From positions 1-14,247 of the forward strand of contig JAUYPR010000056.1 in NCBI GenBank assembly GCA_030695785.1: DNA of 14,247 bases, written 5' to 3'. Source of the stretch: a bacterium. Lineage in GTDB: Bacteria > Patescibacteriota > Microgenomatia > JAUYPR01. Position 1 is the stretch's first letter. Every line of letters begins with the position of its first letter. Positions 6,310-12,438 of this stretch are shown here, in pieces. The translations under genes were made by a program, and so were the position numbers. The notes below the pieces were generated by a model, which was given only the letters and a program-made list of their open reading frames with translations, made no database searches and was not told where the DNA came from.

Positions 6310-7515
6310 TTAGCGGAGGTCGATGGTGTAAAGGTTGGCTGTACTGTTCGCGGCCGTGTTGAGCGACGTCACGATCAGTAGTTTGCGAGAATCTGGTGAA
6401 GGGAACACAAACGCCGGGTCAAACTGGCCGGTAAAAACCGTTGTTTTATTCCCGCCGTCAAACTCAATGACTTGGAGTTTTCCCTGTTCCACGAATACCA
6501 GATGTGCGGCATCTTCTTCACCCGGATACCAGAAAAGCGGCGATTCCATCCGCCCCGCAAACACGTCTTTCAAATCCGGCAGCACATACTCTTTCCGTTT
6601 TTTGATGTCATAGACGCGGGGGATTGGGTCACCGGGGAGAGAAAAAAGCACGCGCGTCTCATTTGGCGACCAGAGAATAGCGTGGTTGCGCTCGTCGAGG
6701 GAACGGACGCGGGAAATGAGGGAAGGAGAGGCGGCTGACGTTGCGGCTTTTTCCAGCACTTGCCGTACCTCATCTGCCAATTGCGCGTTGCGCCGTTCCG
6801 CCCGCAGCCGGCTATCCTCCTCCCACTCAGCTACTGTTGCCTCAATGGTCGGGGTCACGTCCAGCAATTGTTCATTGAAGCGGTCGGTTGGCAGTAAAAA
6901 GGTGCTGGTCGAATTTTTGCCGGCAAGTGCGTCTTGCACCACCACCAGCACTTTGTCGCCCTGCGGCGACCACGCGTATGCCCCTGCTGAAAATTTCCGC
7001 ACAATCGTGTCTGCCGCGATTTGGATCGGCACATTTTGACGAAATGGATTCGGCCGAAGGTCGACCATCCACAAACCGGCATTCCGTCCTTCTGGAACAC
7101 CATAGACGATTTTGGTGCCGTTGGGCGAAAGCAGCGGGCGAATCGCCCCAGTCACGGTCAGCGGCTTGAGTGACGGGGAAAGAGGGAATAACACTGCATC
7201 AATTTCAGTCACCAGTTCCGGTTTGACGTCCACGGTTTTTTCCCACGGCAAATATCCCTCGCGCACCAGGCGCACCCGGTACTGTTTGGGTTGAAGGTAG
7301 GAAATCGTGGTGTTGGTGGCGTCGGTGATCCGGCCGTCGAGTTCCACCACTGCACCATCGGGTTTGGAAGAAACCACCAGCAGCCCAGTTTTCACAATGC
7401 CGTCCCGCGGGCTTAATTTGTACCCCCGCGCGTAGAGAATCGTGACGGCAGACACGCCAATAATGAGGAGAAATGTGAGAATGGAAATAAGAAAGCGCTG
7501 GTACATGAAATTCAT
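6310..7515 (-). CDS. Membrane-anchored PEGA domain / TolB-like beta-propeller protein
   Basis: From ATG 7515 the product has 401 residues. It has one membrane helix (about 9-28, LISILTFLLIIGVSAVTILYA), the conserved ARGYKLSPRDG bridge and a PEGA domain (about 44-108: TGLLVVSSKPDGAVVELDG ... LVREGYLPWEKTVDV). A propeller-like region with repeated blades follows (LLSPNGTKIVYG, YAWSPQGDKVLVVV, ILWSPNETRVLFSL, VFPSPDSRKLLIV). PEGA proteins are surface or envelope proteins, and the ligand or role of this one is unknown. The start could also be ATG 7506 (398 residues) or 7539. The latter would overlap the divergent mreB start, so I prefer 7515 or 7506. The tRNA pair lies downstream on the same strand with its own -10. 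Confidence 0.87.
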   Translation of the reverse strand: MNFMYQRFLISILTFLLIIGVSAVTILYARGYKLSPRDGIVKTGLLVVSSKPDGAVVELDGRITDATNTTISYLQPKQYRVRLVREGYLPWEKTVDVKPELVTEIDAVLFPLSPSLKPLTVTGAIRPLLSPNGTKIVYGVPEGRNAGLWMVDLRPNPFRQNVPIQIAADTIVRKFSAGAYAWSPQGDKVLVVVQDALAGKNSTSTFLLPTDRFNEQLLDVTPTIEATVAEWEEDSRLRAERRNAQLADEVRQVLEKAATSAASPSLISRVRSLDERNHAILWSPNETRVLFSLPGDPIPRVYDIKKRKEYVLPDLKDVFAGRMESPLFWYPGEEDAAHLVFVEQGKLQVIEFDGGNKTTVFTGQFDPAFVFPSPDSRKLLIVTSLNTAANSTANLYTIDLR

Positions 7516-7517
7516 GA

Positions 7518-7524
7518 TACCATA
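7518..7524. promoter_or_regulatory. Possible overlapping -10 boxes for mreB and the PEGA gene
   Basis: Plus reads TACCAT (7518-7523), 7 nt before the GTG start of mreB at 7531. Minus reads TATGGT (7524-7519), 3 nt before ATG 7515 or 12 nt before ATG 7506. No -35 is obvious. This is the second very tight divergent pair in the window. Confidence 0.4.
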
Positions 7525-7530
7525 GCGCCA

Positions 7531-8583
7531 GTGAAACATCCATTTTCTTTTCTCGAAAAACTTTCTTCCCGCTTCTCCCGCCCCAGGCTCGGGATTGATC
7601 TCGGGACGGTGAATTCATTGGTTTCTGTTGTCGGACAGGGGATTGTGTTGAATGAACCGACGGTGGTGGCCGTATCCGTAGATGATAGGCGGGTGGTGGC
7701 TATTGGGCATGAGGCAAAAGCGATGCTCGGCCGCACCCCCGATCACATCATGGCCAGCCGCCCGTTGCGCGACGGGGTCATTGCTGACTACGCGATCACC
7801 CGAGCACTGCTCGCGTATTTTATTGATCGCGTGTGCGGTCAATCGCGCTTCTTGCGCCCCGACGTGATGATTTGCGTCCCTGTTGGCGTGACCAGTGTGG
7901 AGCGCAGGGCAGTGGTGGATGCAACCCTGTCAGCTGGGGCGCGGCATGCGTACCTGATTGATGAACCCGTGGCCGCGGCCATTGGCGCAGCCGTGCCCAT
8001 TGGGGAAGCGTCGGGAAGTATGATTATTGATATTGGCGGCGGTTCCTCTGAAATTGCCGTCATCTCGCTCGGGGGCGTAGTGGCGCACCATTCTGTCCGC
8101 GTGGCTGGGAATAAGATCGACGACGCGATTGCCAGATATTTACGGCGGAAACACAATTTACTCGTTTCCGACCGGATGGCGGAGCTTTTGAAAATTCAAC
8201 TGGGTAACGCCGACGACAAAGCTTTATCGAAAGAAAAAACGACAGCGGTGCGGGGCCGTGATTTGGTGGAAGGCCTTCCAGCCACGGTCACCATCTCTGA
8301 AGTTGAAGTGAATGAGGCGATGCAGGAACCGATCCGGGCGATCCTTTCTGGAATGAAAAAGGTGCTGGAAACCACGCCGCCCGAGCTTTCATCGGATATT
8401 ATTGACAAAGGCATCATTATGTCAGGCGGGGGGTCGCTTTTGAAAAATCTGGACGTGTTCTTCACACACGAACTTGGGGTGCCGTGTCATGTGGCGGAAA
8501 ACGCGCTGATGTGCGTGGCCATCGGCACCGGGATGGCGATGGAGAGCATGCATGCGTACCAGAAGAGCATTCGCCGCCGCTAG
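7531..8583 (+). CDS. mreB: Rod-shape actin homologue MreB
   Basis: MreB forms ATP-dependent membrane filaments that guide cell-wall synthesis. The 350-residue product has phosphate-1 RLGIDLGTVNSLVS (19-32), an IMASRPLRDGVIADY block, ICVPVGVTSVERRAV, LIDEPVAAAIGA, phosphate-2 DIGGGSSEIAV (D167 on) and the adenosine motif MSGGGSLLKNLD. Length matches the family. The N-terminus has the basic-hydrophobic HPFSFLEKLSSRFSRP, a possible membrane-contact helix. The start is GTG 7531. It has no Shine-Dalgarno and lies 7 nt after TACCAT, suggesting a leaderless message. Family consensus DLGTANT is DLGTVNS here and DIGGGTTE is DIGGGSSE, mild changes. The neighbours are envelope glycan genes. Confidence 0.95.
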   Translation: MKHPFSFLEKLSSRFSRPRLGIDLGTVNSLVSVVGQGIVLNEPTVVAVSVDDRRVVAIGHEAKAMLGRTPDHIMASRPLRDGVIADYAITRALLAYFIDRVCGQSRFLRPDVMICVPVGVTSVERRAVVDATLSAGARHAYLIDEPVAAAIGAAVPIGEASGSMIIDIGGGSSEIAVISLGGVVAHHSVRVAGNKIDDAIARYLRRKHNLLVSDRMAELLKIQLGNADDKALSKEKTTAVRGRDLVEGLPATVTISEVEVNEAMQEPIRAILSGMKKVLETTPPELSSDIIDKGIIMSGGGSLLKNLDVFFTHELGVPCHVAENALMCVAIGTGMAMESMHAYQKSIRRR

Positions 8584-8592
8584 CGGAAAGTT

Positions 8593-8630
8593 CCAAGAAC
8601 CAAGCACCAAGTTCCAAACGTTTTGAATTT
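8593..8630 (-). repeat. 38-bp repeat K2 and its extension up to the GT4 start
   Basis: It is an exact inverted copy of K1 (3965-4002). The element continues: CCAAGAACCAA at 8593-8603 is inverted as TTGGTTCTTGG at 8648-8658, and TTGGAGCTT-like units run to 8679. The whole 96-bp gap between mreB and the GT4 gene is repeat-like, and its last GGAG acts as the Shine-Dalgarno region of the GT4 gene. Confidence 0.9.
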
Positions 8631-8679
8631 TGGATCTTGGGATTTGTTTGGTTCTTGGAGCTTGTGATTTGGAGCTTCT

Positions 8680-10020
8680 ATGTTGATTGGAATTGATGCC
8701 AGTCGCGCATTTGTTGCACGTCCAACTGGGACGGAGAGGTATTCGCGGGAAATTATCCGGAGTCTCTTGGAAATAGATAAGAAAAACACCTATGTTCTTT
8801 ACACCCGCCCAGATGTTTCTTCTGCGGGTGACGCGAGCAGGGGACTCCGTCGAGTGCCCGTAGCGAATCGCGCTAGTCGCGTGAGCGAGGACATCGGACG
8901 GGGGTGCGCAGCGGCAGGACCCGCTGAAATCCTTCCCATCCCCTTCCCTTTCCTCTGGACCCAGGCAGGGCTTGCCTTGGAGACGTGGCTGCGGCCGCCC
9001 GATGTCCTCTTCATCCCTGCTCATACGCTCCCGATCTTGCGTCGGCCTGGAGTGAAAACCGTGGTAACTATTCACGATTTGGGTGCAGAGTGGTTGCCCG
9101 AATACCACCAATTCCCGCAAAAGAAATACCTGACGTGGTCAACCGAATACGCGCTTGCCCATGCCGATGCAGTCATTGCCGTGTCAGAAGCCACCAAAAA
9201 AGACGCGGTCAAAAGGTATAGAAGTATCATAAAAGATATAAATCTGATCACCGTTATCCCCGAGGGAGTGGATACAAAAGTATTCCACCCGCGGCCGGAA
9301 GAGGAAGTCATGCAGATGTTCGAGAAGTATGGGCTATTTTGCGAGCGTAGTACCAGGGATGTACATCCGTGGGTACAAGCTAAAATCACTTGTGAAGCGA
9401 GCAAAAGAAGAAACCACGGCTGTAAAGCCGTGGAGGCTTCATTAAAAAAGTTCCCCAAGTATTTTTTATTCGTGGGCACCATCCAGCCCAGGAAAAATTT
9501 AGTGCGGTTGATAGAGGCGTTTTCGAAAGTTTGTCATTCTGGAGGGAGCGCAGCGACCGATAGAATCTCAAGACTCGTTTTGATTGGGAAACGTGGGTGG
9601 CTTTCCGATGAAATTTATGCAGCGGCACAGAAGGTGAATGATGAAAGCAATAATGACTATATCCGTTTCCTCGACAATGTGCCCACCGAAGATCTCCCCG
9701 CGTTTTACTCGGGCGCGACTGCGCTCGTTTTTCCATCGCTTTTTGAAGGGTTTGGCCTGCCGATTTTGGAGGCAATGGCGTGCGGGTGTCCGGTGATGAC
9801 CAGCAACGTGTCAAGCATGCCGGAAGTGGGAGGGAATGCGGTGGAATATGTGGATCCTTATAATATTGAAGATATCAAACAAAAGATTCAACTGCTAGCA
9901 AATGACGAAGAGAGATGCCAAGAATTGAGAAAGAAAGGATTAGAACGAGCAAAGAAGTTCACGTGGGAAGCAGCCGCCAGGAAGACGCTTGCGGTTTTAG
10001 AGGGGGTTGTTTCTGCGTAA
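8680..10020 (+). CDS. GT4 family glycosyltransferase with several repeat-derived inserts
   Basis: This GT-B fold retaining glycosyltransferase probably uses a nucleotide sugar to build a surface glycan at the cytoplasmic face of the membrane. MLIGIDASRAFVARPTGTER is the N-terminal loop, TVVTIHDLGAEWLPEYH and ADAVIAVSEATKKD the N-domain, and PKYFLFVGTIQPRKNLVRLI opens the C-domain. The donor-site EX7E motif is EGFGLPILE, followed by ACGCPVMTSNVSSMPEV. The 446 residues exceed the usual 360-390 of related enzymes. The excess is explained by three stretches with no family similarity: about 48-85 (element N1), 221-252 (palindrome plus hairpin region) and 285-298 (HSGGSAATDRISRL, element M1). The frame stays open, so a working gene is assumed but not proven. 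GGAG upstream of ATG 8680 comes from the K2 repeat. The 3' end overlaps the convergent wecG-like gene by 24 bp. Confidence 0.9.
   Translation: MLIGIDASRAFVARPTGTERYSREIIRSLLEIDKKNTYVLYTRPDVSSAGDASRGLRRVPVANRASRVSEDIGRGCAAAGPAEILPIPFPFLWTQAGLALETWLRPPDVLFIPAHTLPILRRPGVKTVVTIHDLGAEWLPEYHQFPQKKYLTWSTEYALAHADAVIAVSEATKKDAVKRYRSIIKDINLITVIPEGVDTKVFHPRPEEEVMQMFEKYGLFCERSTRDVHPWVQAKITCEASKRRNHGCKAVEASLKKFPKYFLFVGTIQPRKNLVRLIEAFSKVCHSGGSAATDRISRLVLIGKRGWLSDEIYAAAQKVNDESNNDYIRFLDNVPTEDLPAFYSGATALVFPSLFEGFGLPILEAMACGCPVMTSNVSSMPEVGGNAVEYVDPYNIEDIKQKIQLLANDEERCQELRKKGLERAKKFTWEAAARKTLAVLEGVVSA
8822..8934 (+). repeat. Probable inserted element N1 inside the GT4 gene
   Basis: This GC-rich stretch (CTGCGGGTGACGCGAGCAGG at its left end) encodes about 38 Arg/Ala-rich residues (GLRRVPVANRASRVSEDIG and on) between two normal N-domain strands of the GT4 fold. 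Composition and lack of family fit mark it as an insert. There is no second copy in the window to prove that it is a repeat. Confidence 0.55.
9350..9376. repeat. Imperfect palindrome inside the GT4 gene
   Basis: GTACC...GGATGTACATCC...GGGTAC. The central GGATGTACATCC is a perfect 12-bp palindrome and the ends GTACC/GGGTAC nearly pair. It lies 37 nt before a perfect hairpin at 9414-9433, in a stretch foreign to the GT4 fold. Confidence 0.6.
9414..9433. repeat. Perfect 8-bp hairpin inside the GT4 gene (IS200/IS605-end-like)
   Basis: CCACGGCT-GTAA-AGCCGTGG, translated in frame as NHGCKAVE. Compact GC-rich hairpins with a short A-rich loop are typical of the ends recognised by Y1 transposases of the IS200/IS605 group. 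A MITE-like remnant is the inference. Confidence 0.6.
9533..9573 (+). repeat. Probable dispersed element M1 inside the GT4 gene
   Basis: GTCATTCTGGAGGGAGCGCA and the following bases up to CTCAAGAC encode CHSGGSAATDRISRL, placed between AFSKV and LVLIGKRGW, where GT4 proteins normally have only a short loop. No second copy is in the window; the call rests on the misfit to the family. Confidence 0.5.
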
Positions 10021-10791
10021 ACATACGACATAAAAATACGCCCGCAGCACCAAGAACACAAACACCAGTAATTTCCACTGCCTCTTGATTCTCCACGGCT
10101 GCACGAAGAGCCGAAACAGCCACTCAAACCCGGCGCTCTGCATCCACTGCGGCGCACGGGGGACACGGCCGGAGATGTAGTCAAACGCGCCGCCCACGCC
10201 CATGGCGACAGCGGCACCCAAACGTCCCTGATTTTCGACGATGAAGCGTTCCTGTTTTTTATGGCCAAGGGCAACGAAGAGGAGGTGACGTTTGACGTCA
10301 TCCTGAGCGGAGCCCTGAGTGAAATCGAAGGGCCGAAGGTCCTGAGCTAAGTCGAAGGGCGGAGTCGAAGGATCCCGTTCGGAAAGGACACATATTCGTA
10401 TCCCCGGGAAGCGGCGTTCTAGCACTTTCTTCGTTTCTTCTGCTACATTTTCTCCTCCACCCAGGAGGGAAACAGTCCATTTTTGTTCAGCAGCGCGTTT
10501 GCACAAGGCAAGCATGAAATCAACCCCAGGAAGACGAAGGGGATTTATTGAAGGTCGACCTTTTATGATTCGCAATGCCCAGATAATTCCACTTCCATCC
10601 GGCAGTGCGAGGTCGGCTTTTTGGAGGATTGCCCGGAATTCTTTATCACCCTGCGCGTCCACGATAAACTCGGGGTTTGGGGTGGTGATAAACGTTCTCT
10701 TTTTCTCCCGGATGCGCTTCTCCACAAAAGAAAGAGCGTCTGCTTTTGTTCCCAAATCTACTGGTACACCGAAAAGCTCTGTTCTTTGCAT
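9997..10791 (-). CDS. WecG/TagA/CpsF family (GT26) glycosyltransferase
   Basis: GT26 enzymes add a sugar such as N-acetylmannosamine or its uronic acid to a lipid-linked intermediate of wall or surface polymers. From ATG 10791 there are 264 residues: FGVPVDLGTKADAL, the donor/active-site block TTPNPEFIVDAQGD with LPDGSGIIWA (Asp65), LRLPGVDFM, VSLLGGGENVAEE, LFVALGHKKQERFI, and AVAMGVGGAFDYISGRVPRA followed by GFEWLFRLFVQPWR. A C-terminal hydrophobic-basic helix (WKLLVFVFLVLRAYFYVV) suggests membrane attachment. Residues about 140-164 are encoded by repeat L3 and replace the helix usually found before LFVALG. An in-frame ATG at 10842 would add 17 residues (MPYLAYTPYMAYTTNTA) that are pure T1 repeat, so I use 10791. 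A TATACT box (10809-10804) lies 12 nt upstream. Confidence 0.92.
   Translation of the reverse strand: MQRTELFGVPVDLGTKADALSFVEKRIREKKRTFITTPNPEFIVDAQGDKEFRAILQKADLALPDGSGIIWALRIIKGRPSINPLRLPGVDFMLALCKRAAEQKWTVSLLGGGENVAEETKKVLERRFPGIRICVLSERDPSTPPFDLAQDLRPFDFTQGSAQDDVKRHLLFVALGHKKQERFIVENQGRLGAAVAMGVGGAFDYISGRVPRAPQWMQSAGFEWLFRLFVQPWRIKRQWKLLVFVFLVLRAYFYVVCLRRNNPL
10299..10373 (-). repeat. GTCGAAGG-family element L3, in frame in the GT26 gene
   Basis: The element holds three tandem-like CCTGAG(C/T) and TCGAAGG(G) units and is read on the minus strand as DPSTPPFDLAQDLRPFDFTQ and GSAQDD. It shares its core with L2 and, inverted, with L1. Confidence 0.8.
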
Positions 10792-10804
10792 AGCGGTATT
10801 GGTA

Positions 10805-10850
10805 GTATATGCCATATAGGGCGTATACGCCAGATAAGGCATATAAGGAA
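10805..10850 (-). repeat. 9-nt periodic array T1
   Basis: Read on the minus strand, units of about CNTATANGN follow each other (CTTATATGC, CTTATCTGG, CGTATACGC, CCTATATGG). It covers the 5' ends of the divergent GT26 and four-helix-bundle genes, so both may use promoters inside it. Related arrays are T2 (11386-11426) and T3 (12714-12752). Confidence 0.8.
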
Positions 10851-11387
10851 GGGGCGAGCTACGAACACCTGCGGGTTTACCAACAGGCAGTGGTTCTTTA
10901 CGATCTCACGGTAGAATTCTGCCGCCAGTATCTCAACGACTCCGGCAGGGGAATGCCCACGCGCCGGACCATCGACCAAATGGTTCAAGCCGCTCGCTCC
11001 GGAAAACAAAATATCGTCGAGGGGTCACTCGGTAAAAGTCTCAAGAGCAACATCAAGCTAACGAGTGTCGCCCGTGCAAGCTTCGGCGAGCTTTTGGAAG
11101 ATTATCGCGATTTTTTGCGCACGCATAACCTTCCTCTTTGGGAGAAACACGACCCACGAGTGTTGCGGATGCGCGCACGGAAAGATCATATTCTTCCCGC
11201 AAATATTCCACAGATGCTTCGATGGGCGGATACGCCAGAGAAGTTTTCAAACCTCTGTGTGACGCTTCTTTCTATGGAAACATACCTTCTGGATCATCTC
11301 ATTGCCTCACTGGAAAAGAAGTTTATTCAAGAGGGTGGGTACACAGAAAATCTTTTTCGGAAAAGGCTTGCAGAAAAACGAACATAG
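10809..11387 (+). CDS. Four-helix-bundle protein with C-terminal suffix domain (S23/Avd-like)
   Basis: The 192-residue product carries the four-helix-bundle signature seen in S23/rRNA-intervening-sequence proteins and Avd: YEHLRVYQQAVVLYDLTVEF, IDQMVQAARSGKQNIVEGS, LTSVARASFGELLEDYRDFL. A second helical part holds the suffix-domain segments (RMRARKDHI, NLCVTLLSMETYLLDHLI, FIQEGGYTENL). Its role is unknown; relatives bind nucleic acid or help diversity-generating retroelements, but no reverse transcriptase is near. ATG 10809 lies inside repeat T1, and the first residues (MPYRAYTPDKAYKE) are repeat-encoded. The true start could be later, but no later ATG or GTG precedes the domain. It ends right at repeat T2, so the gene is bracketed by inverted T arrays. 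Confidence 0.88.
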   Translation: MPYRAYTPDKAYKEGASYEHLRVYQQAVVLYDLTVEFCRQYLNDSGRGMPTRRTIDQMVQAARSGKQNIVEGSLGKSLKSNIKLTSVARASFGELLEDYRDFLRTHNLPLWEKHDPRVLRMRARKDHILPANIPQMLRWADTPEKFSNLCVTLLSMETYLLDHLIASLEKKFIQEGGYTENLFRKRLAEKRT

Positions 11388-11426
11388 GACCTATATGTCA
11401 TATATGCCGTATACGTCTTATCTCTT
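11386..11426 (+). repeat. 9-nt periodic array T2
   Basis: CCTATATGT-CATATATGC-CGTATACGT-CTTATCTC starts at the stop codon of the four-helix-bundle gene and fills the 30-bp gap to the convergent membrane gene, entering its last codons. It is inverted relative to T1. Confidence 0.8.
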
Positions 11427-11930
11427 CACTCTTCGGTCAAAAAACAGCGCAAACGGCACCATTAAGAGTAGGGAAAGGAGGCGGAGAAGGTCATTCAACA
11501 GAATTTCTAATTTCCAATTTCTAATTTCTAAACTATTCGAAAATACAAGTGACCCAAATTCCGTCGTTGGGAAGAAATACACCAACAGCCCGATTGCAAC
11601 CGCAAATGAGATCCCAGGTTCCAGTAAAACCCCCAGATAAAGAATCAGTAAATACAAAATAAATGAAAGCGGACCACCCAATCCGCCGGTGAGTTCGACC
11701 AAAATCACGCCCATGACTACGAACATCACCGCTTCAGAATCGCGGATCCAGCCTTCGTGGTGCGACGCGACCCACTTTCTCCAAAGAAGGAACTGTACTG
11801 TGAAATAGAGGAGAACCAACCCTCCAAGAAATTGAGGAAGAAATGTGTTCAATTCAGTCCGCTGCACGATTGCCAGGAGAAAAAGCGTGAAAAGGATGAG
11901 GGCTGAATGAGCAAGCGTGCGAGCAGACAC
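11418..11930 (-). CDS. Polytopic membrane protein of unknown function
   Basis: The 170-residue product has about five to six hydrophobic helices (for example ALILFTLFLLAIVQ, LGGLVLLYFTVQFLLW, MFVVMGVILVELTGGLG, LSFILYLLILYLGVLL, ISFAVAIGLLVYFF, LLRLLSLLLMVPFALFF) and a basic C-terminus RRVKR. I do not recognise the family. The start GTG 11930 lies 7 nt after TATACT (11943-11938) with no Shine-Dalgarno, so a leaderless mRNA is likely. Residues SLEIRNWKLEI between the last two helices are encoded by repeat E2. There is no sign of frame loss. The gene stands alone, convergent with the four-helix-bundle gene and downstream of the small membrane gene pair on the same strand. Confidence 0.8.
   Translation of the reverse strand: MSARTLAHSALILFTLFLLAIVQRTELNTFLPQFLGGLVLLYFTVQFLLWRKWVASHHEGWIRDSEAVMFVVMGVILVELTGGLGGPLSFILYLLILYLGVLLEPGISFAVAIGLLVYFFPTTEFGSLVFSNSLEIRNWKLEILLNDLLRLLSLLLMVPFALFFDRRVKR
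11502..11531. repeat. 7-nt tandem array E2, in frame in the membrane protein gene
   Basis: It has four units of ATTTCTA, the second on the plus strand being ATTTCCA. On the minus strand the in-frame TAG of that unit is therefore TGG, giving LEIRN-W-KLEI instead of a stop. Its relative is E1 at 1649-1674. Confidence 0.85.
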
Positions 11931-11937
11931 GGCTCTC

Positions 11938-11943
11938 AGTATA
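11938..11943 (-). promoter_or_regulatory. -10 box TATACT before the GTG 11930 start
   Basis: TATACT is followed by 7 nt and then GTG, so the predicted transcript would begin at or next to the start codon. The -35 region is A/T-rich but unclear and touches hairpin H2. Confidence 0.5.
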
Positions 11944-11963
11944 GCATACTGCGGGAATCATAA

Positions 11964-11996
11964 AAGGTCTCACCTTCCGACGGAAGGTAAGACCTT
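11964..11996. repeat. Hairpin element H2 (relative of H1), possible terminator
   Basis: Arms AAGGTCTCACCTTCC (11964-11978) and 11982-11996 pair at 14 of 15 positions around the loop GAC. It matches H1 in layout (AAGGTC..ACCTT...). On the minus strand it is followed by TTAT after the CCTT arm, so it could stop transcripts of the small membrane gene pair. The rest of the 151-bp gap 11931-12081 shows nothing else. Confidence 0.75.
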
Positions 11997-12081
11997 CACA
12001 AGACAGAATGAAGACACTCTTGTTTTTCTGATGATTCTTTATTATTATAGATGGGTGCGAACTGTCCGCCGCCGAAGCTTC

Positions 12082-12222
12082 CTACTTCTTCTTCCCGCGC
12101 TGTTTCTGGCGGCGTTCTACCTCATTGGCAATCAAGGTGGGCAGGGCCATCAGAACCAACAGGATCACAATCAGAAATCCCGCGATATAAAAGAAGATCA
12201 AATTGTTGGGGTTCCAATTCAT
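12082..12222 (-). CDS. Small single-pass membrane protein, 46 residues
   Basis: From ATG 12222 the sequence is MNWNPNNLIFFYIAGFLIVI and on, one clear membrane helix (about 8-33), followed by IANEVERRQKQRGKKK, a strongly basic tail that predicts the C-terminus in the cytoplasm. A GAGGTG Shine-Dalgarno lies just upstream. The start overlaps the stop of the upstream gene as ATGA, a typical coupled-translation junction. The function is unknown. The fine overlap, Shine-Dalgarno and protein-like hydrophobic pattern support a real gene despite its size. Confidence 0.8.
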   Translation of the reverse strand: MNWNPNNLIFFYIAGFLIVILLVLMALPTLIANEVERRQKQRGKKK

Positions 12223-12431
12223 GGTTCACCTCTCATCCGAATCAACACAGCAAATGTCCACGCCACAGCAGCACCAATTAACCCCAACACTAGCACTTCA
12301 ACATTGGGCTTGTCAAGCACTATGGGAATCACCACTGATCCGAAGAAAACCATGCCGATATCTCCAAGGATATCTGAAAGCTTATCAACCATCCGTTGGT
12401 TCAATTTCGGGAATAGTCGTGGAAACTTCAC
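12219..12431 (-). CDS. Small two-helix membrane protein, about 70 residues
   Basis: The core MVDKLSDILGDIGMVFFGSV with VIPIVLDKPNVEVLVLGLIG and AAVAWTFAVLIRM gives two membrane helices with a short loop, ending RMRGEP. I do not recognise a named family. GTG 12431 is preferred because TTGACA-17-TAGGCT lies just before it, with the -10 box 7 nt from the GTG. ATG 12392 (57 residues, starting MVDKL) is the main alternative, and an open frame continues up to ATG 12494. It is coupled by ATGA to the 46-residue gene. It diverges from the LamG protein gene with a gap of only 25 bp. Confidence 0.7.
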   Translation of the reverse strand: MKFPRLFPKLNQRMVDKLSDILGDIGMVFFGSVVIPIVLDKPNVEVLVLGLIGAAVAWTFAVLIRMRGEP

Positions 12432-12438
12432 TTTACCC

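Noticed and set aside
8422..9120. 232-codon open frame on minus across the mreB end and GT4 start
   Set aside because: It crosses two well-supported genes on the other strand; its only recognisable part is the translated K2 repeat.
8680..10020. GT4 gene as a pseudogene because of the inserts
   Set aside because: There is no stop or frameshift and the donor-site EX7E motif is intact; kept as a CDS.
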